DNA of 64,000 nt from Actinophytocola algeriensis (GCF_014203735.1 NZ_JACHJQ010000006.1:443698-507697), one strand, 5' to 3'; shown: positions 1 through 9,560, counted from the stretch's first letter. Numbers and translations are program-made. Notes: generated by a model from the letters alone, not told the origin.

Positions 1-1437
1 GACGGCGCGCTGTACGTCCTCGACTACGGCACCGGGTCGAACAACCAGGCCCTGTGGCGGATCGAGTACATCGGCGGGACGAACCGCAACCCGATCGCGA
101 AGGCGGCGGCGAACAAGACGTCCGGCCCGTCCCCGCTGACGGTGACCTTCTCGTCCGCGGGCAGCTCCGACCCGGAGGGCGGCGCGCTCACCTACTCGTG
201 GAACTTCGGTGACGGCACCACGTCGACGGCGGCGAACCCGACGAAGACGTACAACACCAACGGGAACTACACGGCCACCCTGACCGTGCGGGACCCGCAG
301 GGCCTCACCGGTTCGGCGAACGTGCAGATCTCGGTCGGCAACACGGCACCGTCGGTCACGCTCTCGTCGCCGGGCGACGGCGCGTTGTTCTCCTTCGGCG
401 ACACGGTGTCGTTCCAGATCACCGCCACCGACCCGGAGGACGGCACGATCGACTGCTCGCGGGTGAAGATCCGGTACCTGCTGGGCCACGACAGCCACGA
501 GCACGAGATCACGTCCAGGACCGGGTGCTCCGGCACGATCACCACTCCGGTAGACGGCGAGCACGATCCGGCCGCGAACGTGTTCGGCGTGCTCGACGCC
601 GAGTACACCGACAACGGTGGCCTGACCACGCACAGCAAGCGGAAGCTCCAGCCGCGACACCGGCAGGGTGAACACTTCAGTGCGCAGAACGGCATCCAAC
701 TCGCTCAGCACGGTGGCGCGGAAGGTGGCCAGACGGTCGGGTTCACCGACAACGGCGACTGGATCTCGTACACGCCGTACGTGCTGTCGGGTGCGGGGAG
801 TTTCACCGCCCGCGTCTCCTCCGGCGGGGCCGGTGGCACGCTCGAGGTCCGCGCCGGCTCGGCCACCGGCACGTTGCTCGGCTCCGCCGCCGTCGCCAAC
901 ACCGGCAACTGGGACACGTTCGTGAACGTCAACGGCACGTTGTCCGGGGCGCCATCCGGGACCACACAGCTGTTCCTGGTGTTCAAGGGCGTCACCGGGC
1001 AGGGGAACCTGTTCGACCTGGACGCGTTCACGCTCAACCCGGGCAGTGCGGGGACGAACCGCACGGTCGAGGGCGAGGCGTGGACGTCGACCGGTGGTGT
1101 GCAGGCCGCTGCCCACGCCGGGGCCTCGGGTGGTGCGACGGCCGGGTACATCGAGACGGGTGACTGGGCCGGGTACTCGCAGCTCAACACCAGTGGCGCC
1201 AAGGGGTTCTCGGCCCGGATCTCGTCCGCCGGGGCGGGCGGGACCATCACGATCCGGTCCGGGTCCCAGACCGGGACCGTGCTCGGGTCGGTCCCCGTGC
1301 CGGTCACCGGCGGGTGGGAGACGTTCCAGGACGTCTCGACCACGTTGACGGGCAACGTGTCCGGACCGTTGTTCCTGTCGTTCACGGGCGGCGCGGGCTC
1401 GCTGTTCGACGTGGACACGGTGACAGTCCGGTACTAG
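1..1437 (+). CDS. Secreted PQQ-type sugar dehydrogenase-like protein, PKD + two CBM6-like domains (5' partial)
   Basis: The frame is open from the first base, so the start lies outside the window. The first ~23 residues (LYVLDYG, then ALWRIEY) match the closing blade of the PQQ-dependent/soluble glucose dehydrogenase beta-propeller. A PKD domain follows at about residues 28-113 (SSAGSSDPEGG, WNFGDG, YNTNGNYTATLTV), then an Ig-like/cysteine-containing linker, then two related beta-sandwich modules near residues 235-350 and 355-475, both with the GDW(I/A)xY signature of CBM6-like carbohydrate-binding modules. In actinomycetes such proteins are secreted and often carry an N-terminal ThuA domain. 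It probably oxidises or binds sugars outside the cell, held on polysaccharide by the CBMs. The substrate cannot be read from the sequence. A strong hairpin follows the stop. Confidence 0.85.
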   Translation, partial: DGALYVLDYGTGSNNQALWRIEYIGGTNRNPIAKAAANKTSGPSPLTVTFSSAGSSDPEGGALTYSWNFGDGTTSTAANPTKTYNTNGNYTATLTVRDPQGLTGSANVQISVGNTAPSVTLSSPGDGALFSFGDTVSFQITATDPEDGTIDCSRVKIRYLLGHDSHEHEITSRTGCSGTITTPVDGEHDPAANVFGVLDAEYTDNGGLTTHSKRKLQPRHRQGEHFSAQNGIQLAQHGGAEGGQTVGFTDNGDWISYTPYVLSGAGSFTARVSSGGAGGTLEVRAGSATGTLLGSAAVANTGNWDTFVNVNGTLSGAPSGTTQLFLVFKGVTGQGNLFDLDAFTLNPGSAGTNRTVEGEAWTSTGGVQAAAHAGASGGATAGYIETGDWAGYSQLNTSGAKGFSARISSAGAGGTITIRSGSQTGTVLGSVPVPVTGGWETFQDVSTTLTGNVSGPLFLSFTGGAGSLFDVDTVTVRY

Positions 1438-1444
1438 TGCGTAG

Positions 1445-1478
1445 AACGGGCGCCCACGAACGAACGTGGGCGCCCGTT
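1445..1478. terminator. Hairpin terminator between convergent genes
   Basis: Perfect 14-bp inverted repeat (AACGGGCGCCCACG at 1445-1458 against 1465-1478) with a 6-nt loop. It lies 8 bp after the stop of the CBM protein and just before the 3' end of the opposing gene, so it can terminate both. There is no long U-tract, which is usual for high-GC actinomycetes. Confidence 0.8.
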
Positions 1479-1496
1479 CCCGTGCTCAGCGATCGC

Positions 1497-1931
1497 TCAC
1501 TCGGGGATCGACTCGGTGGCGTACCAGCGCCACAGGACGCACACGCCGTCCACGTCCGGGTGGCGGAACACGCTGCCGCGGAAGACCTTGCGGTGGCGGA
1601 TGCCGTTCAGTGGCGGCACGTGGCTCGTGCGCTCCAGGACGTCGATGTGGTCCGGTGGCAGCTCGACCGACACGAACGCGAGGAACTCCTCTCCCGCGCC
1701 CTCGGCCAGTTCCAGCGGGCACGGCCACCGCTCCTGGCCGACCAGCTCCGTGAAGTACGCGACCGCCTTGTGCGTGTACAGCGCGCTGAACGACGTCGGC
1801 TGGCTGTCGCCGATCGCCGACCTGATGTCGACCGGGCGTTCCGCCAGGGCCCGCTCGTAGGTGTCCCACGCCTCGACCAGCCGGATGGGCTCGTATCGAG
1901 GCGCTCCGGCGAGCCATTCGCGGACGCCCAC
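1497..1931 (-). CDS. Hypothetical protein, 144 aa, downstream of ppx/gppA
   Basis: Acidic soluble protein that I do not recognise. Tryptophans and charged residues are spread along its length. There is no signal peptide, membrane span or cysteine-rich motif. The GTG start at 1931 lies 9 bp beyond the stop of the Ppx/GppA-like gene read in the same direction, so the two are probably co-transcribed. Third-position GC matches the flanking genes. The 3' end faces the terminator at 1445-1478. Confidence 0.75.
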   Translation of the reverse strand: MGVREWLAGAPRYEPIRLVEAWDTYERALAERPVDIRSAIGDSQPTSFSALYTHKAVAYFTELVGQERWPCPLELAEGAGEEFLAFVSVELPPDHIDVLERTSHVPPLNGIRHRKVFRGSVFRHPDVDGVCVLWRWYATESIPE

Positions 1932-1940
1932 CGACCCAGT

Positions 1941-2822
1941 CTAGGTTCGCTGCTCCCGCAACAGGTCGAGCAACAGGCCTTCTTTCGTCGACCACGGGCT
2001 GATCTCGATGGTCTTGTGGCCCGTCGCGTGCATCAGGGCCTCCGCCATCACCGCGCCTGCCAGCGACTGGCGAGCCCGGTGCCGGGAGATGCCGGGGAGC
2101 CGCGCCCGCTCGCGCGGCGTCATCTCCGCCAGGCGGGGGATCCATTCGGCCAGGTCAGCCGCGCGCAGGCGGGCCGGGGAGCCGGTCAGCACGGCCAGCT
2201 GCTGGAACACCTTCGAACAGCCGACCGCGCGGCCGTCCGCCAGCTCGGCCAGTGCGGCCGAGGGGAGCGCGTCGACGATGCGGCGGGGCAGCGTGGCCCG
2301 CAGTTGCCGCAAAGAAAGACCCGATCGGGTGAGCGTGCGGGCACCCAGCGGGAGCGAGCGGGCGAACGCGGGCTTGCGGGCGTCCCCCGCGGCCAGCTCG
2401 ATCGTGCCGCCGCCGATGTCGAGCACCGCCAGCGCGTCGGTGGTGCCGAACCACGACCGGCACGCCGTGTACGACATCCTGGCCTCGCGCTCGCCGGACA
2501 GCAGGCGCAGCTCGAGGCCGGTGCGCTTGGCGACCTTGTTGACCACCTGTGACGAGTTGACCGCGTCCCGTACCGACGATGTCGCGAACGCCATGAAAGC
2601 GGGCACGCGCACTTCCTGCAGCCGTTCCTGCACCTCGGCGACCGCGGCGGAGATGTTGTCGATGCCGTCCGGGGAGATCCGGTTGGTCTCGTCGAGCGCC
2701 CTGTCCAGCCGCAGCCGCACCTTGTGGGACACCAAAGGCCTGGTCAGGGACCTTTCCACCACCATGAGATGGGCGCTGAAGCACCCGACATCGAGTACCG
2801 CGGCTCTTGGTGGCTCCTTCAT
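1941..2822 (-). CDS. Ppx/GppA-family phosphatase
   Basis: Member of the exopolyphosphatase/guanosine pentaphosphate phosphatase family (ASKHA fold), which splits phosphate from polyphosphate or pppGpp. The N-terminal phosphate-1 motif (VLDVGCFSAHLMVVE) starts a few residues after the chosen Met. Mid-protein are the switch region (ATSSVRDAVNS), the LSGEREA loop and the second glycine motif (VLDIGGGTIELA). The C-terminus carries the family motif ending in STKEGLLLDLL. About 293 aa, matching the short actinobacterial Ppx type without a C-terminal HD domain. I chose the ATG at 2822 because the domain begins there. An in-frame ATG at 2879 with GGGGGAG ten bases upstream is a real alternative. The gene is divergent from asnB, with at most about 100 bp for two promoters. 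Confidence 0.85.
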   Translation of the reverse strand: MKEPPRAAVLDVGCFSAHLMVVERSLTRPLVSHKVRLRLDRALDETNRISPDGIDNISAAVAEVQERLQEVRVPAFMAFATSSVRDAVNSSQVVNKVAKRTGLELRLLSGEREARMSYTACRSWFGTTDALAVLDIGGGTIELAAGDARKPAFARSLPLGARTLTRSGLSLRQLRATLPRRIVDALPSAALAELADGRAVGCSKVFQQLAVLTGSPARLRAADLAEWIPRLAEMTPRERARLPGISRHRARQSLAGAVMAEALMHATGHKTIEISPWSTKEGLLLDLLREQRT

Positions 2823-2923
2823 GGTGATCCAGGTTCCCACAGCGCGGTCGAGACAAACACCCATTTCGGCATACGGCATAGTGGAAGCACTCCCCCAAAC
2901 CCGTGAACGAGGTGTGACCACGC

Positions 2924-4849
2924 GTGTGCGGCCTGATCGGACTTGTCTGCGCCACCCCCCACCACGCGGCCGCCAGGCGCGAGGCCGTGCGGGCGGCCAT
3001 GCGCTGCCAGCGCCACCGCGGCCCGGACGAGACCGACACGTGGGCGGGCGGCGAGGTCGTCTACGGGTTCAACCGGCTCGCGTTCATCGACCTCGAGCAC
3101 TCCCACCAGCCGCTGGTCTGGGGCCCGCCGGAGAACCCGACCCGGTACACACTGAACTTCAACGGCGAGATCTACAACTACCGCGAGCTGCGGCAGTGGC
3201 TCTCGGACCGGTTCGGTGCGCGGTTCCGCACGCAGGGTGACGGTGAGGCGATCGTCGCCGCGTTCCACTACCTCGGGCCGGACTCGGTCAAGAAGCTGCG
3301 GGGCATGTTCGCGTTCCTGATCTGGGACGCGCAGGAGCGGGTCGTGTTCGGCGCGCGGGACCCGTTCGGCATCAAGCCGCTGTACTGGTCGGGCGGCCCG
3401 GGCGGGGTCGCGTTCGCCAGCGAGAAGAAGAGCCTCCTCGAACTGTCCGGCCCACTGGGCGTACGTGAGCAACTCGACAAGCGTGCTCTGCAGCACTATC
3501 TGGTGCTGCAGTACGTGCCGGAGCCCGAGTCGATGCACACCGGCATCCGCCGCATCGAGTCCGGCACCTCGTTCTACGTGCGGCCTGGCCAGCGCATCCA
3601 GTTCAACCGGTACTTCCACCCGACGTTCGACGCGAAGCCGGTGCCCGAGCCGGAGAAGCTGTACGACGAGATCGCCGAGGTCATGCGCGACTCGGTCGCC
3701 AAGCACATGATCTCCGACCCGGACGTCACGGTCGGCGCGTTCCTGTCCGGCGGCATCGACTCCACCGCGACCGCGACCCTGGCCCGCGAGTCCAACCCGA
3801 ACCTGATCGCGTTCACCACCGGGTTCGAGCGCGAGGGCTACTCCGAGGTCGACGTGGCCGCCGAGACCGCGGCGGCGATCGGCGTGCGGCATGTGGTCCG
3901 GACCGTGTCGCCGCAGGAGATGATGGACGCGCTGCCGCTCATCGTCTGGTACCTCGACGACCCGGTGGCCGACCCGGCGCTCGTGCCGCTGTGGTTCATC
4001 GCCAGGGAGGCACGCAAGTACGTCAAGGCCGTGCTGTCCGGGGAGGGCGCCGACGAGCTGTTCGGCGGCTACACGATCTACAACGAGCCGGTGTCGCTGG
4101 CGCCGTTCGAGAAGATGCCGAACGGCATGCGCAGGGCACTCGGCAACCTGTCCACCAAGATCCCCGAGGGCACCCGGGGCAAGGACCTGCTCCGCCGCGG
4201 CGCGCTCAAGCTGGAGGACCGCTACTACGGCAACGCCCGCAACTTCCGCGACGAGCAGCTGCGGGCCGTGTTGCGCGACTACAACCCGAACATCGGGTTC
4301 AAGGACGTGACCATGCCGTGGTACCGGGAGTCCTACGACTGGGACCCGGTGGCGCGCATGCAGCACGTCGACCTGTTCACCTGGCTGCGCGGCGACATCC
4401 TCGTGAAGGCCGACAAGGTCACCATGGCCAACTCGCTGGAGCTGCGGGTGCCGTTCCTCGACATCGAGGTGTTCGAGGTCGCGTCCCGGCTGCCGCGTGA
4501 GGAGAAGCTGGCAGGCGGCACCACCAAGTACGCGCTGCGGCAGGCGCTGAAGCGGATCATCCCGCCGCACGTGCTCAACCGCCGCAAGCTGGGCTTCCCC
4601 GTGCCGATCCGGCACTGGCTGCGCAACGAGATGTACGACTGGGCGCGCTCGATCATCGCGTCGTCGCAGACCGACGAGCACCTGGACCGGCGTGCGGTGA
4701 TGGCGCTGCTCGACGAGCACCGGGAAGGCAACCTCGACCGGTCGCGGCAGCTGTGGGCGCTGATCGTGTTCATGCTCTGGCACGGCATCTTCGTCGAGAA
4801 CCGGATCAAGGTCGCGGTTCCTGAGCCTGCCTACCCGGTGAAGCTCTGA
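2924..4849 (+). CDS. asnB: Asparagine synthase (glutamine-hydrolysing)
   Basis: 641 aa, the usual length for AsnB. The nucleophilic Cys2 directly follows Met1 (MCGLIGLVC), giving a class II glutamine amidotransferase domain over about residues 2-210 (RGPDETDTW, FNGEIYNYREL). The synthetase domain follows, with the ATP-pyrophosphatase signature SGGIDS near residue 274 and GEGADELFGGY near residue 375. It makes Asn from Asp, Gln and ATP in the cytoplasm. The GTG start at 2924 is fixed by the Cys2 requirement. AsnB homologues can also amidate peptidoglycan or natural-product precursors. With no biosynthetic cluster adjacent, housekeeping asparagine synthesis is the simpler reading. Confidence 0.95.
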   Translation: MCGLIGLVCATPHHAAARREAVRAAMRCQRHRGPDETDTWAGGEVVYGFNRLAFIDLEHSHQPLVWGPPENPTRYTLNFNGEIYNYRELRQWLSDRFGARFRTQGDGEAIVAAFHYLGPDSVKKLRGMFAFLIWDAQERVVFGARDPFGIKPLYWSGGPGGVAFASEKKSLLELSGPLGVREQLDKRALQHYLVLQYVPEPESMHTGIRRIESGTSFYVRPGQRIQFNRYFHPTFDAKPVPEPEKLYDEIAEVMRDSVAKHMISDPDVTVGAFLSGGIDSTATATLARESNPNLIAFTTGFEREGYSEVDVAAETAAAIGVRHVVRTVSPQEMMDALPLIVWYLDDPVADPALVPLWFIAREARKYVKAVLSGEGADELFGGYTIYNEPVSLAPFEKMPNGMRRALGNLSTKIPEGTRGKDLLRRGALKLEDRYYGNARNFRDEQLRAVLRDYNPNIGFKDVTMPWYRESYDWDPVARMQHVDLFTWLRGDILVKADKVTMANSLELRVPFLDIEVFEVASRLPREEKLAGGTTKYALRQALKRIIPPHVLNRRKLGFPVPIRHWLRNEMYDWARSIIASSQTDEHLDRRAVMALLDEHREGNLDRSRQLWALIVFMLWHGIFVENRIKVAVPEPAYPVKL

Positions 4850-4893
4850 CCTGCGGAGCTGCTTCCGCGCGCACGACTTGGAATACTGGCCGG

Positions 4894-5694
4894 GTGCGTT
4901 CTCTCGGTCTGCGGTTCGTCGGGCACTCCACCGTGCGGGTGGAGCTGGCCGGGCACGCCGTGCTGACCGATCCCGTGCTCACCGACCGGGTGTCGGCCCT
5001 CACCAGGGTGACGCCGTCCTGCACCGCGGCGGACCGGGCCGACGTCGACCTGGTCCTGCTGTCCCACCTGCACGGGGACCACGTCCACCTGCCCTCGCTG
5101 CGGCTGCTGAGCGAGCACGTGCGGGTCGTGGTGCCGCGCGGCGCCGGTGACTGGCTGCGGAGCAAGGGCGTCCGGCGGGTCGACGAGCTGGCGCCCGGTG
5201 AGGTGCTGGAGCACGGCGACCTGCGCGTCACCGGTGTCCGCGCCGACCACTCCGGGCACCGCTGGGGGCCGAGGTCGACCCGGGGGCCACAGGCCGTCGC
5301 CATGGGGCACCTCATCGAGGGCGCCGACCGGAAGGTCTACGCCGCGGGCGACACCGACCTCTTCCCCGAGATGGCCGACCTGACCGACGTCGACGTCGCG
5401 CTCCTGCCCGTCTGGGGCTGGGGACCGACGCTCGGACCCGGGCACATGAACCCGGAACGGGCCGCGGCCGCCGCGGACCTCATCAAGCCCCGCGTGGCCG
5501 TGCCGGTGCACTGGGGGACGCTCGCGGTCACCGGGCTGCCCAAGGTGCCGGGGAAGCACGGCAAGCGGATGCGACGGCTGCTCAAGGACCCACCGCACGA
5601 GTTCGCCAACGCCGTCACCGGGCCCACGCGGGTCCTGGTCACGCAACCCGGCGAGACCGTGCGGCTGCCCGGCGCTGTCCCCGGTGCTTCGTGA
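4894..5694 (+). CDS. Metallo-beta-lactamase-fold hydrolase (UlaG/RomA-like)
   Basis: 266 aa MBL-fold protein. The zinc motif HxHxDH is present as HLHGDH near residue 58. A second metal-site Asp lies in AAGDTDLF, and a His in the HWGTL segment near the C-terminus. The opening strand GHSTVRVEL and the MNPERAA element are typical of the UlaG-like branch, which holds lactonases and N-acyl-PE-hydrolysing phospholipase D relatives. No signal peptide, so cytoplasmic. The GTG start at 4894 fits domain onset. Its stop overlaps the next start by 4 bp (GTGA), so it is translationally coupled to the DedA-like gene. The substrate cannot be told. Confidence 0.88.
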   Translation: MRSLGLRFVGHSTVRVELAGHAVLTDPVLTDRVSALTRVTPSCTAADRADVDLVLLSHLHGDHVHLPSLRLLSEHVRVVVPRGAGDWLRSKGVRRVDELAPGEVLEHGDLRVTGVRADHSGHRWGPRSTRGPQAVAMGHLIEGADRKVYAAGDTDLFPEMADLTDVDVALLPVWGWGPTLGPGHMNPERAAAAADLIKPRVAVPVHWGTLAVTGLPKVPGKHGKRMRRLLKDPPHEFANAVTGPTRVLVTQPGETVRLPGAVPGAS

Positions 5695-6299
5695 GTGGCT
5701 TCCTCGGGATCGACTGGACGCAGCCGTCGTCCATCGGCTACCCGGTGATCTTCGGCGGGGTGCTGCTCGGGTCGATCGTGCCCGTCGTGCCCACCGGTGC
5801 GGTGGTCGGCGCCGGGGCGGCGATCGCGGTCAGCGGCGGTGACCTCAACCTCGTGCTCGTGGTCGTGTTCTCCACCCTCGGCGCCCTGCTCGGCGACCTC
5901 GTCACGTTCGGCGCGGGCCGGGGCGGGCGGGGCACGCTCGCGCGGTGGTTCGAGAAGCGGCAGTCACAGGAGAAGCTCGACAACGCGCGGGCGAAGTTCG
6001 TCGAACGCGGCTGGCTGCTCGTCGTGATCGGGCGGATGGTGCCCGCCGGGCGGATCCCCGTGCTGCTCGCCGCCGGGGCGCTCGACTACCCGTGGCGGCG
6101 GCTCGTGGTGGCCGCGACCGGCGCGTGCCTGCTGTGGGCGGTCGCGTACTCGGCACTGGGCGTCGTCAGCGGTGGGCTGTTCGACAACCCGCTGGTCGCG
6201 ACCGTGATCGCCACGTTCCTGATCCTGATCGTGACGCTGGTGGCCGGGTTGGTCAGCAGGCAGCGGGAAGCACGCAAGAAGGCGCGAAACCATGCCTGA
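5691..6299 (+). CDS. DedA/SNARE-associated (VTT-domain) membrane protein
   Basis: 202 aa integral membrane protein with about five hydrophobic segments. The VTT/DedA core is visible: a glycine-rich re-entrant stretch (PTGAVVGAGAAIA), the GRMVPAGR(I)P motif near residue 110 and a terminal helix ending in a basic tail. DedA proteins move C55-phosphate carriers and lipids across the membrane in both Gram types. The gene overlaps the MBL gene by 4 bp and the next phosphatase-like gene by 8 bp, so four genes (4894-9500) form one coupled unit that could act on envelope lipids or phosphate esters. That shared role is inference. Confidence 0.88.
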   Translation: MSGFLGIDWTQPSSIGYPVIFGGVLLGSIVPVVPTGAVVGAGAAIAVSGGDLNLVLVVVFSTLGALLGDLVTFGAGRGGRGTLARWFEKRQSQEKLDNARAKFVERGWLLVVIGRMVPAGRIPVLLAAGALDYPWRRLVVAATGACLLWAVAYSALGVVSGGLFDNPLVATVIATFLILIVTLVAGLVSRQREARKKARNHA

Positions 6300-8394
6300 A
6301 CCCACTGAGCGCGGCCGGTTGCTGCGTGGCGGGCGGGCCGTGGCCCGCCTGCTGCTCGTCTGGGCGCTCGTCGCGGTCAGCCTGCACCTGCTCGACCTGT
6401 GGCTCACCGGCTTCGCCATGCCGCTGTGGTGGCAGCCGACCGTGTTCGCGGCGATGCTCGGCCTGCTCAGCGCCGTGGTCTGGCCGCTGATCATGCGGTT
6501 CGCGCCGCCCGGCGCGGTCCTGTTCCTCGGCCTGTTCTCGTTCCTGCTGCTGGGGGCGGGCATCCTCGGCATCTCGTTCGCGGTGCCGTACGTCTACATC
6601 GCGAACCTGCGGACGGCGGTCGTGGTCGCCGTCGTGATGGCGGGCGTCGCGAGCCTGGTCAGCAGCATGCTCGCCATCGACGAGGACGAGGTGTTCTTCC
6701 GGCGCGCGGCCCGCAGGGCCCGCCGCGACGGGTCCGACCCCCGCGACGACCCGCCGGGCGTGCTGCTCCTGCAGATCGACGGTCTCGGCCACGACACCGT
6801 GCGCCGCGCGGTCCGCGACGGTGACCTGCCCACCCTCGCCCGCTGGGTGTCCGAGGGCAGCCACGTGCTCACCGACTGGCACTGCGACTGGAGCTCGCAG
6901 ACCGGCGCGAGCGTGTGCGCGCTGCTGCACGGCAGCAACGACGACATCCTCGGGTTCCGCTGGTACGAGAAGGACCGCGACCACGTGATGGCGTGCGCGC
7001 ACCCCGTGGACGCGGCCGAGATCGAGCGGCGGCACACCAGCGGGCAGGGCCTGCTCGCGAACGGCGGCGCGGCCCGCGGCGGGTTGTTCACCGGGGAGGC
7101 CGACCACACGAGCCTCACGATGAGCGCCGTGCCGTTCCTGACCAGGTCGTACCGCAAGCGCCGCGACCCGGCCGGCTCCGGCTACTCGGCCTACTTCGCG
7201 AACCCCATCAACGTGGTGCGGACGTTCGGGTCCGCGCTCGTCGACGTGCTCCGGGAGATCTCCGCGTCGGTGCGGCAGCACCGGGCGCGGGTGCGGCCGA
7301 GGATCAGGCGCGGCGGCTTCTTCCCGTTCGCGCGGGCGGGCACCACGGTCATCGCCAGGGACCTGGTGGTGTCCGCGATCATCGGGGACATGCTGGCCGG
7401 CAGGCCGGTCGTGTACGCCGACTTCCTCGGCTACGACGAGGTCGCCCACCACACCGGCATCGAGCGGTTCGACGCGCTCGCCGTGATCCGGTCCATCGAC
7501 CAGCAGATCGGCCGCCTGCACCGGGCCGCCCGGCTGGCCCCGCGCCGGTACAAGCTCGTCGTGCTGTCCGACCACGGCGTGACGCAGGGCTGGGCGTTCA
7601 CCAACCGGTTCGGCGAGTCGATCGAGCAGCTCGTCGGGCGGCTGTGCGGCGGGACGCCACCCGCCAACGGGTCGCGGCGCAAGCCGAGAACCGGTGCGTG
7701 GCAGTTGGGCGCGGCGCTCGCGGAGGCGTCCACCGGCGCGGGCCCGATCGCGATGGCGTTGCGGAAGCGGGCGGGCAGGCAGAGCACCAGGGACCAGCAC
7801 CGCACCGAGGAGGGCAGGCCCTCGGCGGTGACCCGCGCGGCGCCCGGTGTGGTGGTCGTGGTGTCCGGGCACGTCGCGATGGTGTCGTTCACCGAACACG
7901 AGGGCCGAGTCGACATGGAGACCGTCGAGCGCGAGTTCCCCGACCTGCTGCCCTCGCTCGTCGACCACCCCGGTGTCGGGTTCATGCTGGTCCGCAGCGC
8001 CCGGTCGGGTCCGATCGTGCTGGGCCGCGACGGCGTGCGGCGGCTGCGGGACGACTCGGTGTCCGGCGAGGACCCCCTGGCCGACTACGGCCCGCACGCG
8101 GCCGACCTGATCCGGCGCACCGACGGGTTCGCGCACTGCCCGGACATCCTCATCAACAGCCGCTACCACCCGGCCACCGACGACGCGTCGCCGTACGAGA
8201 TCCACGTCGGCTCGCACGGCGGACTCGGCGGCGGCCAGTCCCGCGGCTTCCTCCTGTACCCGGCGGACCTGCCCGCGCCCGGGGAGATCGTCGGCGCGGA
8301 GCAGCTGCACCGGGTGGTGCGCGGCTGGCTCGGCCACCTCGGCCACCCGGAACCGGTGCGAGAGAAGGAAACCGAACTGGTGGCGGAGACATGA
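6292..8394 (+). CDS. Membrane protein: phage-holin-like TM domain fused to alkaline-phosphatase-fold hydrolase
   Basis: 700 aa. Residues ~15-130 form four hydrophobic helices like the phage-holin-4/PspC-type membrane module. Residues ~155-690 are an alkaline phosphatase/type I phosphodiesterase domain. Metal ligands are visible: the nucleophile site (LLQIDGLGHD, Asp near 163, with T/S just after), SDHG near 426, and a late His in GSHGG near 642. The catalytic domain probably sits on one face of the membrane, but the topology is uncertain. This fusion is common in actinomycetes and its substrate is unknown. It overlaps the DedA gene upstream (8 bp) and the second phosphatase-like gene downstream (ATGA). 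Confidence 0.88.
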   Translation: MPEPTERGRLLRGGRAVARLLLVWALVAVSLHLLDLWLTGFAMPLWWQPTVFAAMLGLLSAVVWPLIMRFAPPGAVLFLGLFSFLLLGAGILGISFAVPYVYIANLRTAVVVAVVMAGVASLVSSMLAIDEDEVFFRRAARRARRDGSDPRDDPPGVLLLQIDGLGHDTVRRAVRDGDLPTLARWVSEGSHVLTDWHCDWSSQTGASVCALLHGSNDDILGFRWYEKDRDHVMACAHPVDAAEIERRHTSGQGLLANGGAARGGLFTGEADHTSLTMSAVPFLTRSYRKRRDPAGSGYSAYFANPINVVRTFGSALVDVLREISASVRQHRARVRPRIRRGGFFPFARAGTTVIARDLVVSAIIGDMLAGRPVVYADFLGYDEVAHHTGIERFDALAVIRSIDQQIGRLHRAARLAPRRYKLVVLSDHGVTQGWAFTNRFGESIEQLVGRLCGGTPPANGSRRKPRTGAWQLGAALAEASTGAGPIAMALRKRAGRQSTRDQHRTEEGRPSAVTRAAPGVVVVVSGHVAMVSFTEHEGRVDMETVEREFPDLLPSLVDHPGVGFMLVRSARSGPIVLGRDGVRRLRDDSVSGEDPLADYGPHAADLIRRTDGFAHCPDILINSRYHPATDDASPYEIHVGSHGGLGGGQSRGFLLYPADLPAPGEIVGAEQLHRVVRGWLGHLGHPEPVREKETELVAET

Positions 8395-9500
8395 CCCCCG
8401 AGTACGGCGTGCGGTCGCTCGCCGACGTGCTGCCGTCCGTGCTGGGTGAGCAAACCCTGCTCGACCCCGCCCGCGCGACCGCGTTGCTGCTGGTCGACGG
8501 GCTCGGTTCGGAGCTGCTGCGGGCACATCCGGGGGACGCGCCGTTCCTCGCGTCGATGGCCGACGCCGGTCCGCTCACCGTCGGGTTCCCGTCCAGTACC
8601 GCCATCAGCCTCGCGTCGCTCGGCACCGGTCTGCCACCCGGTGCGCACGGGCTGCTCGGCACGTCGCTGCGGCTGTCCGACGACATCGTGATGGACACGC
8701 TGCGGTGGGCCGAGCACGGCACGCACGGGAAGGTGGACCTGCGCAAGTCGTTCCCGCCCGAGGTCGTCCAGCCCGCCGACACCGTGTTCCAGCGCGCGGA
8801 GGCCGCCGGGATCGGCGTGACCGTAGTGTCGCAACCCAAGTTCGAGGGGTCCGGGCTCACCAGGGCGGCGCTGCGCGGCGGCACGTTCACCGGCACCCAC
8901 GCGTTCGGCGACCTGGCCGCGGCCATCGTGACGGCCCTGGCCCGACCGGGCAGACAGCTGGTGTACGGCTACCACGCGGACCTCGACGCGATGGGTCACG
9001 TGTACGGGCCGGGCTCGCTCCAGTGGCGGCTGCAGCTGCGGCAGGTGGACCGGCTCGTGGAGACCGTCGTGTCGTTGCTGCCACCGGACGCGCAGCTCGC
9101 GGTGACCGGCGACCACGGCATGGTTACGATGGACCACACCTTCGACGCCGACACCGATCCCGTGTTGCAGGCCGGAGTCCGCGCGCTGAGCGGTGAACCG
9201 CGGGCCCGGCACGCGCACGTTGCGCCGGGTGCGGCGGCGGACGTGCTCGCGACGTGGCAGGGCGTGCTCGGCGACGCGGCGTGGACGGTGTCCCGCGAGC
9301 AGGCGGTGGACGAGGGTTGGTTCGGGCCGCTGTCGCCGCACTTCGCCGACCGGATCGGGGGCGTGGTCGCGGCCGCCCGCGGCACGGCCGGGGTGATCCG
9401 GTCGGAAGCCGAGGCGTTCCTGTCCCGGCTGATCGGTCAGCACGGGTCGCTCACGTCCGCCGAGCAGCTGGTGCCACTGCTCGTCGCACGCCGTGACTGA
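8391..9500 (+). CDS. Alkaline-phosphatase-fold hydrolase (nucleotide pyrophosphatase/phosphodiesterase-like)
   Basis: 369 aa soluble member of the type I phosphodiesterase/nucleotide pyrophosphatase family. Metal ligands: LLLVDGLG near residue 35, the presumed Ser/Thr nucleophile in FPSSTA near residue 70, the HADLDAMGH motif near 195 and TGDHGMV near 240. The long frame is open for about 1.5 kb upstream, but the start is set by an ATGA overlap with the previous stop at 8391-8394 and by the onset of the domain. It pairs with the membrane-bound phosphatase just upstream, so both probably act on the same class of phosphodiester. No signal peptide, so cytoplasmic. Confidence 0.9.
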   Translation: MTPEYGVRSLADVLPSVLGEQTLLDPARATALLLVDGLGSELLRAHPGDAPFLASMADAGPLTVGFPSSTAISLASLGTGLPPGAHGLLGTSLRLSDDIVMDTLRWAEHGTHGKVDLRKSFPPEVVQPADTVFQRAEAAGIGVTVVSQPKFEGSGLTRAALRGGTFTGTHAFGDLAAAIVTALARPGRQLVYGYHADLDAMGHVYGPGSLQWRLQLRQVDRLVETVVSLLPPDAQLAVTGDHGMVTMDHTFDADTDPVLQAGVRALSGEPRARHAHVAPGAAADVLATWQGVLGDAAWTVSREQAVDEGWFGPLSPHFADRIGGVVAAARGTAGVIRSEAEAFLSRLIGQHGSLTSAEQLVPLLVARRD

Positions 9501-9560
9501 GCCGTCGGTGGTCTGGGCTCGGCCTTCCCGCACCAGCTCTTGTGCGGTAGTACTGCGGGC

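Noticed and set aside
2819-4783. 654-codon minus-strand frame over asnB
   Set aside because: Antisense of the well-conserved AsnB gene. In high-GC DNA the opposite strand often stays open, and the translation has no domain.
6253-8526. 757-codon minus-strand frame
   Set aside because: Shadow of the phosphatase-like genes, Arg/His/Val-rich with no family.
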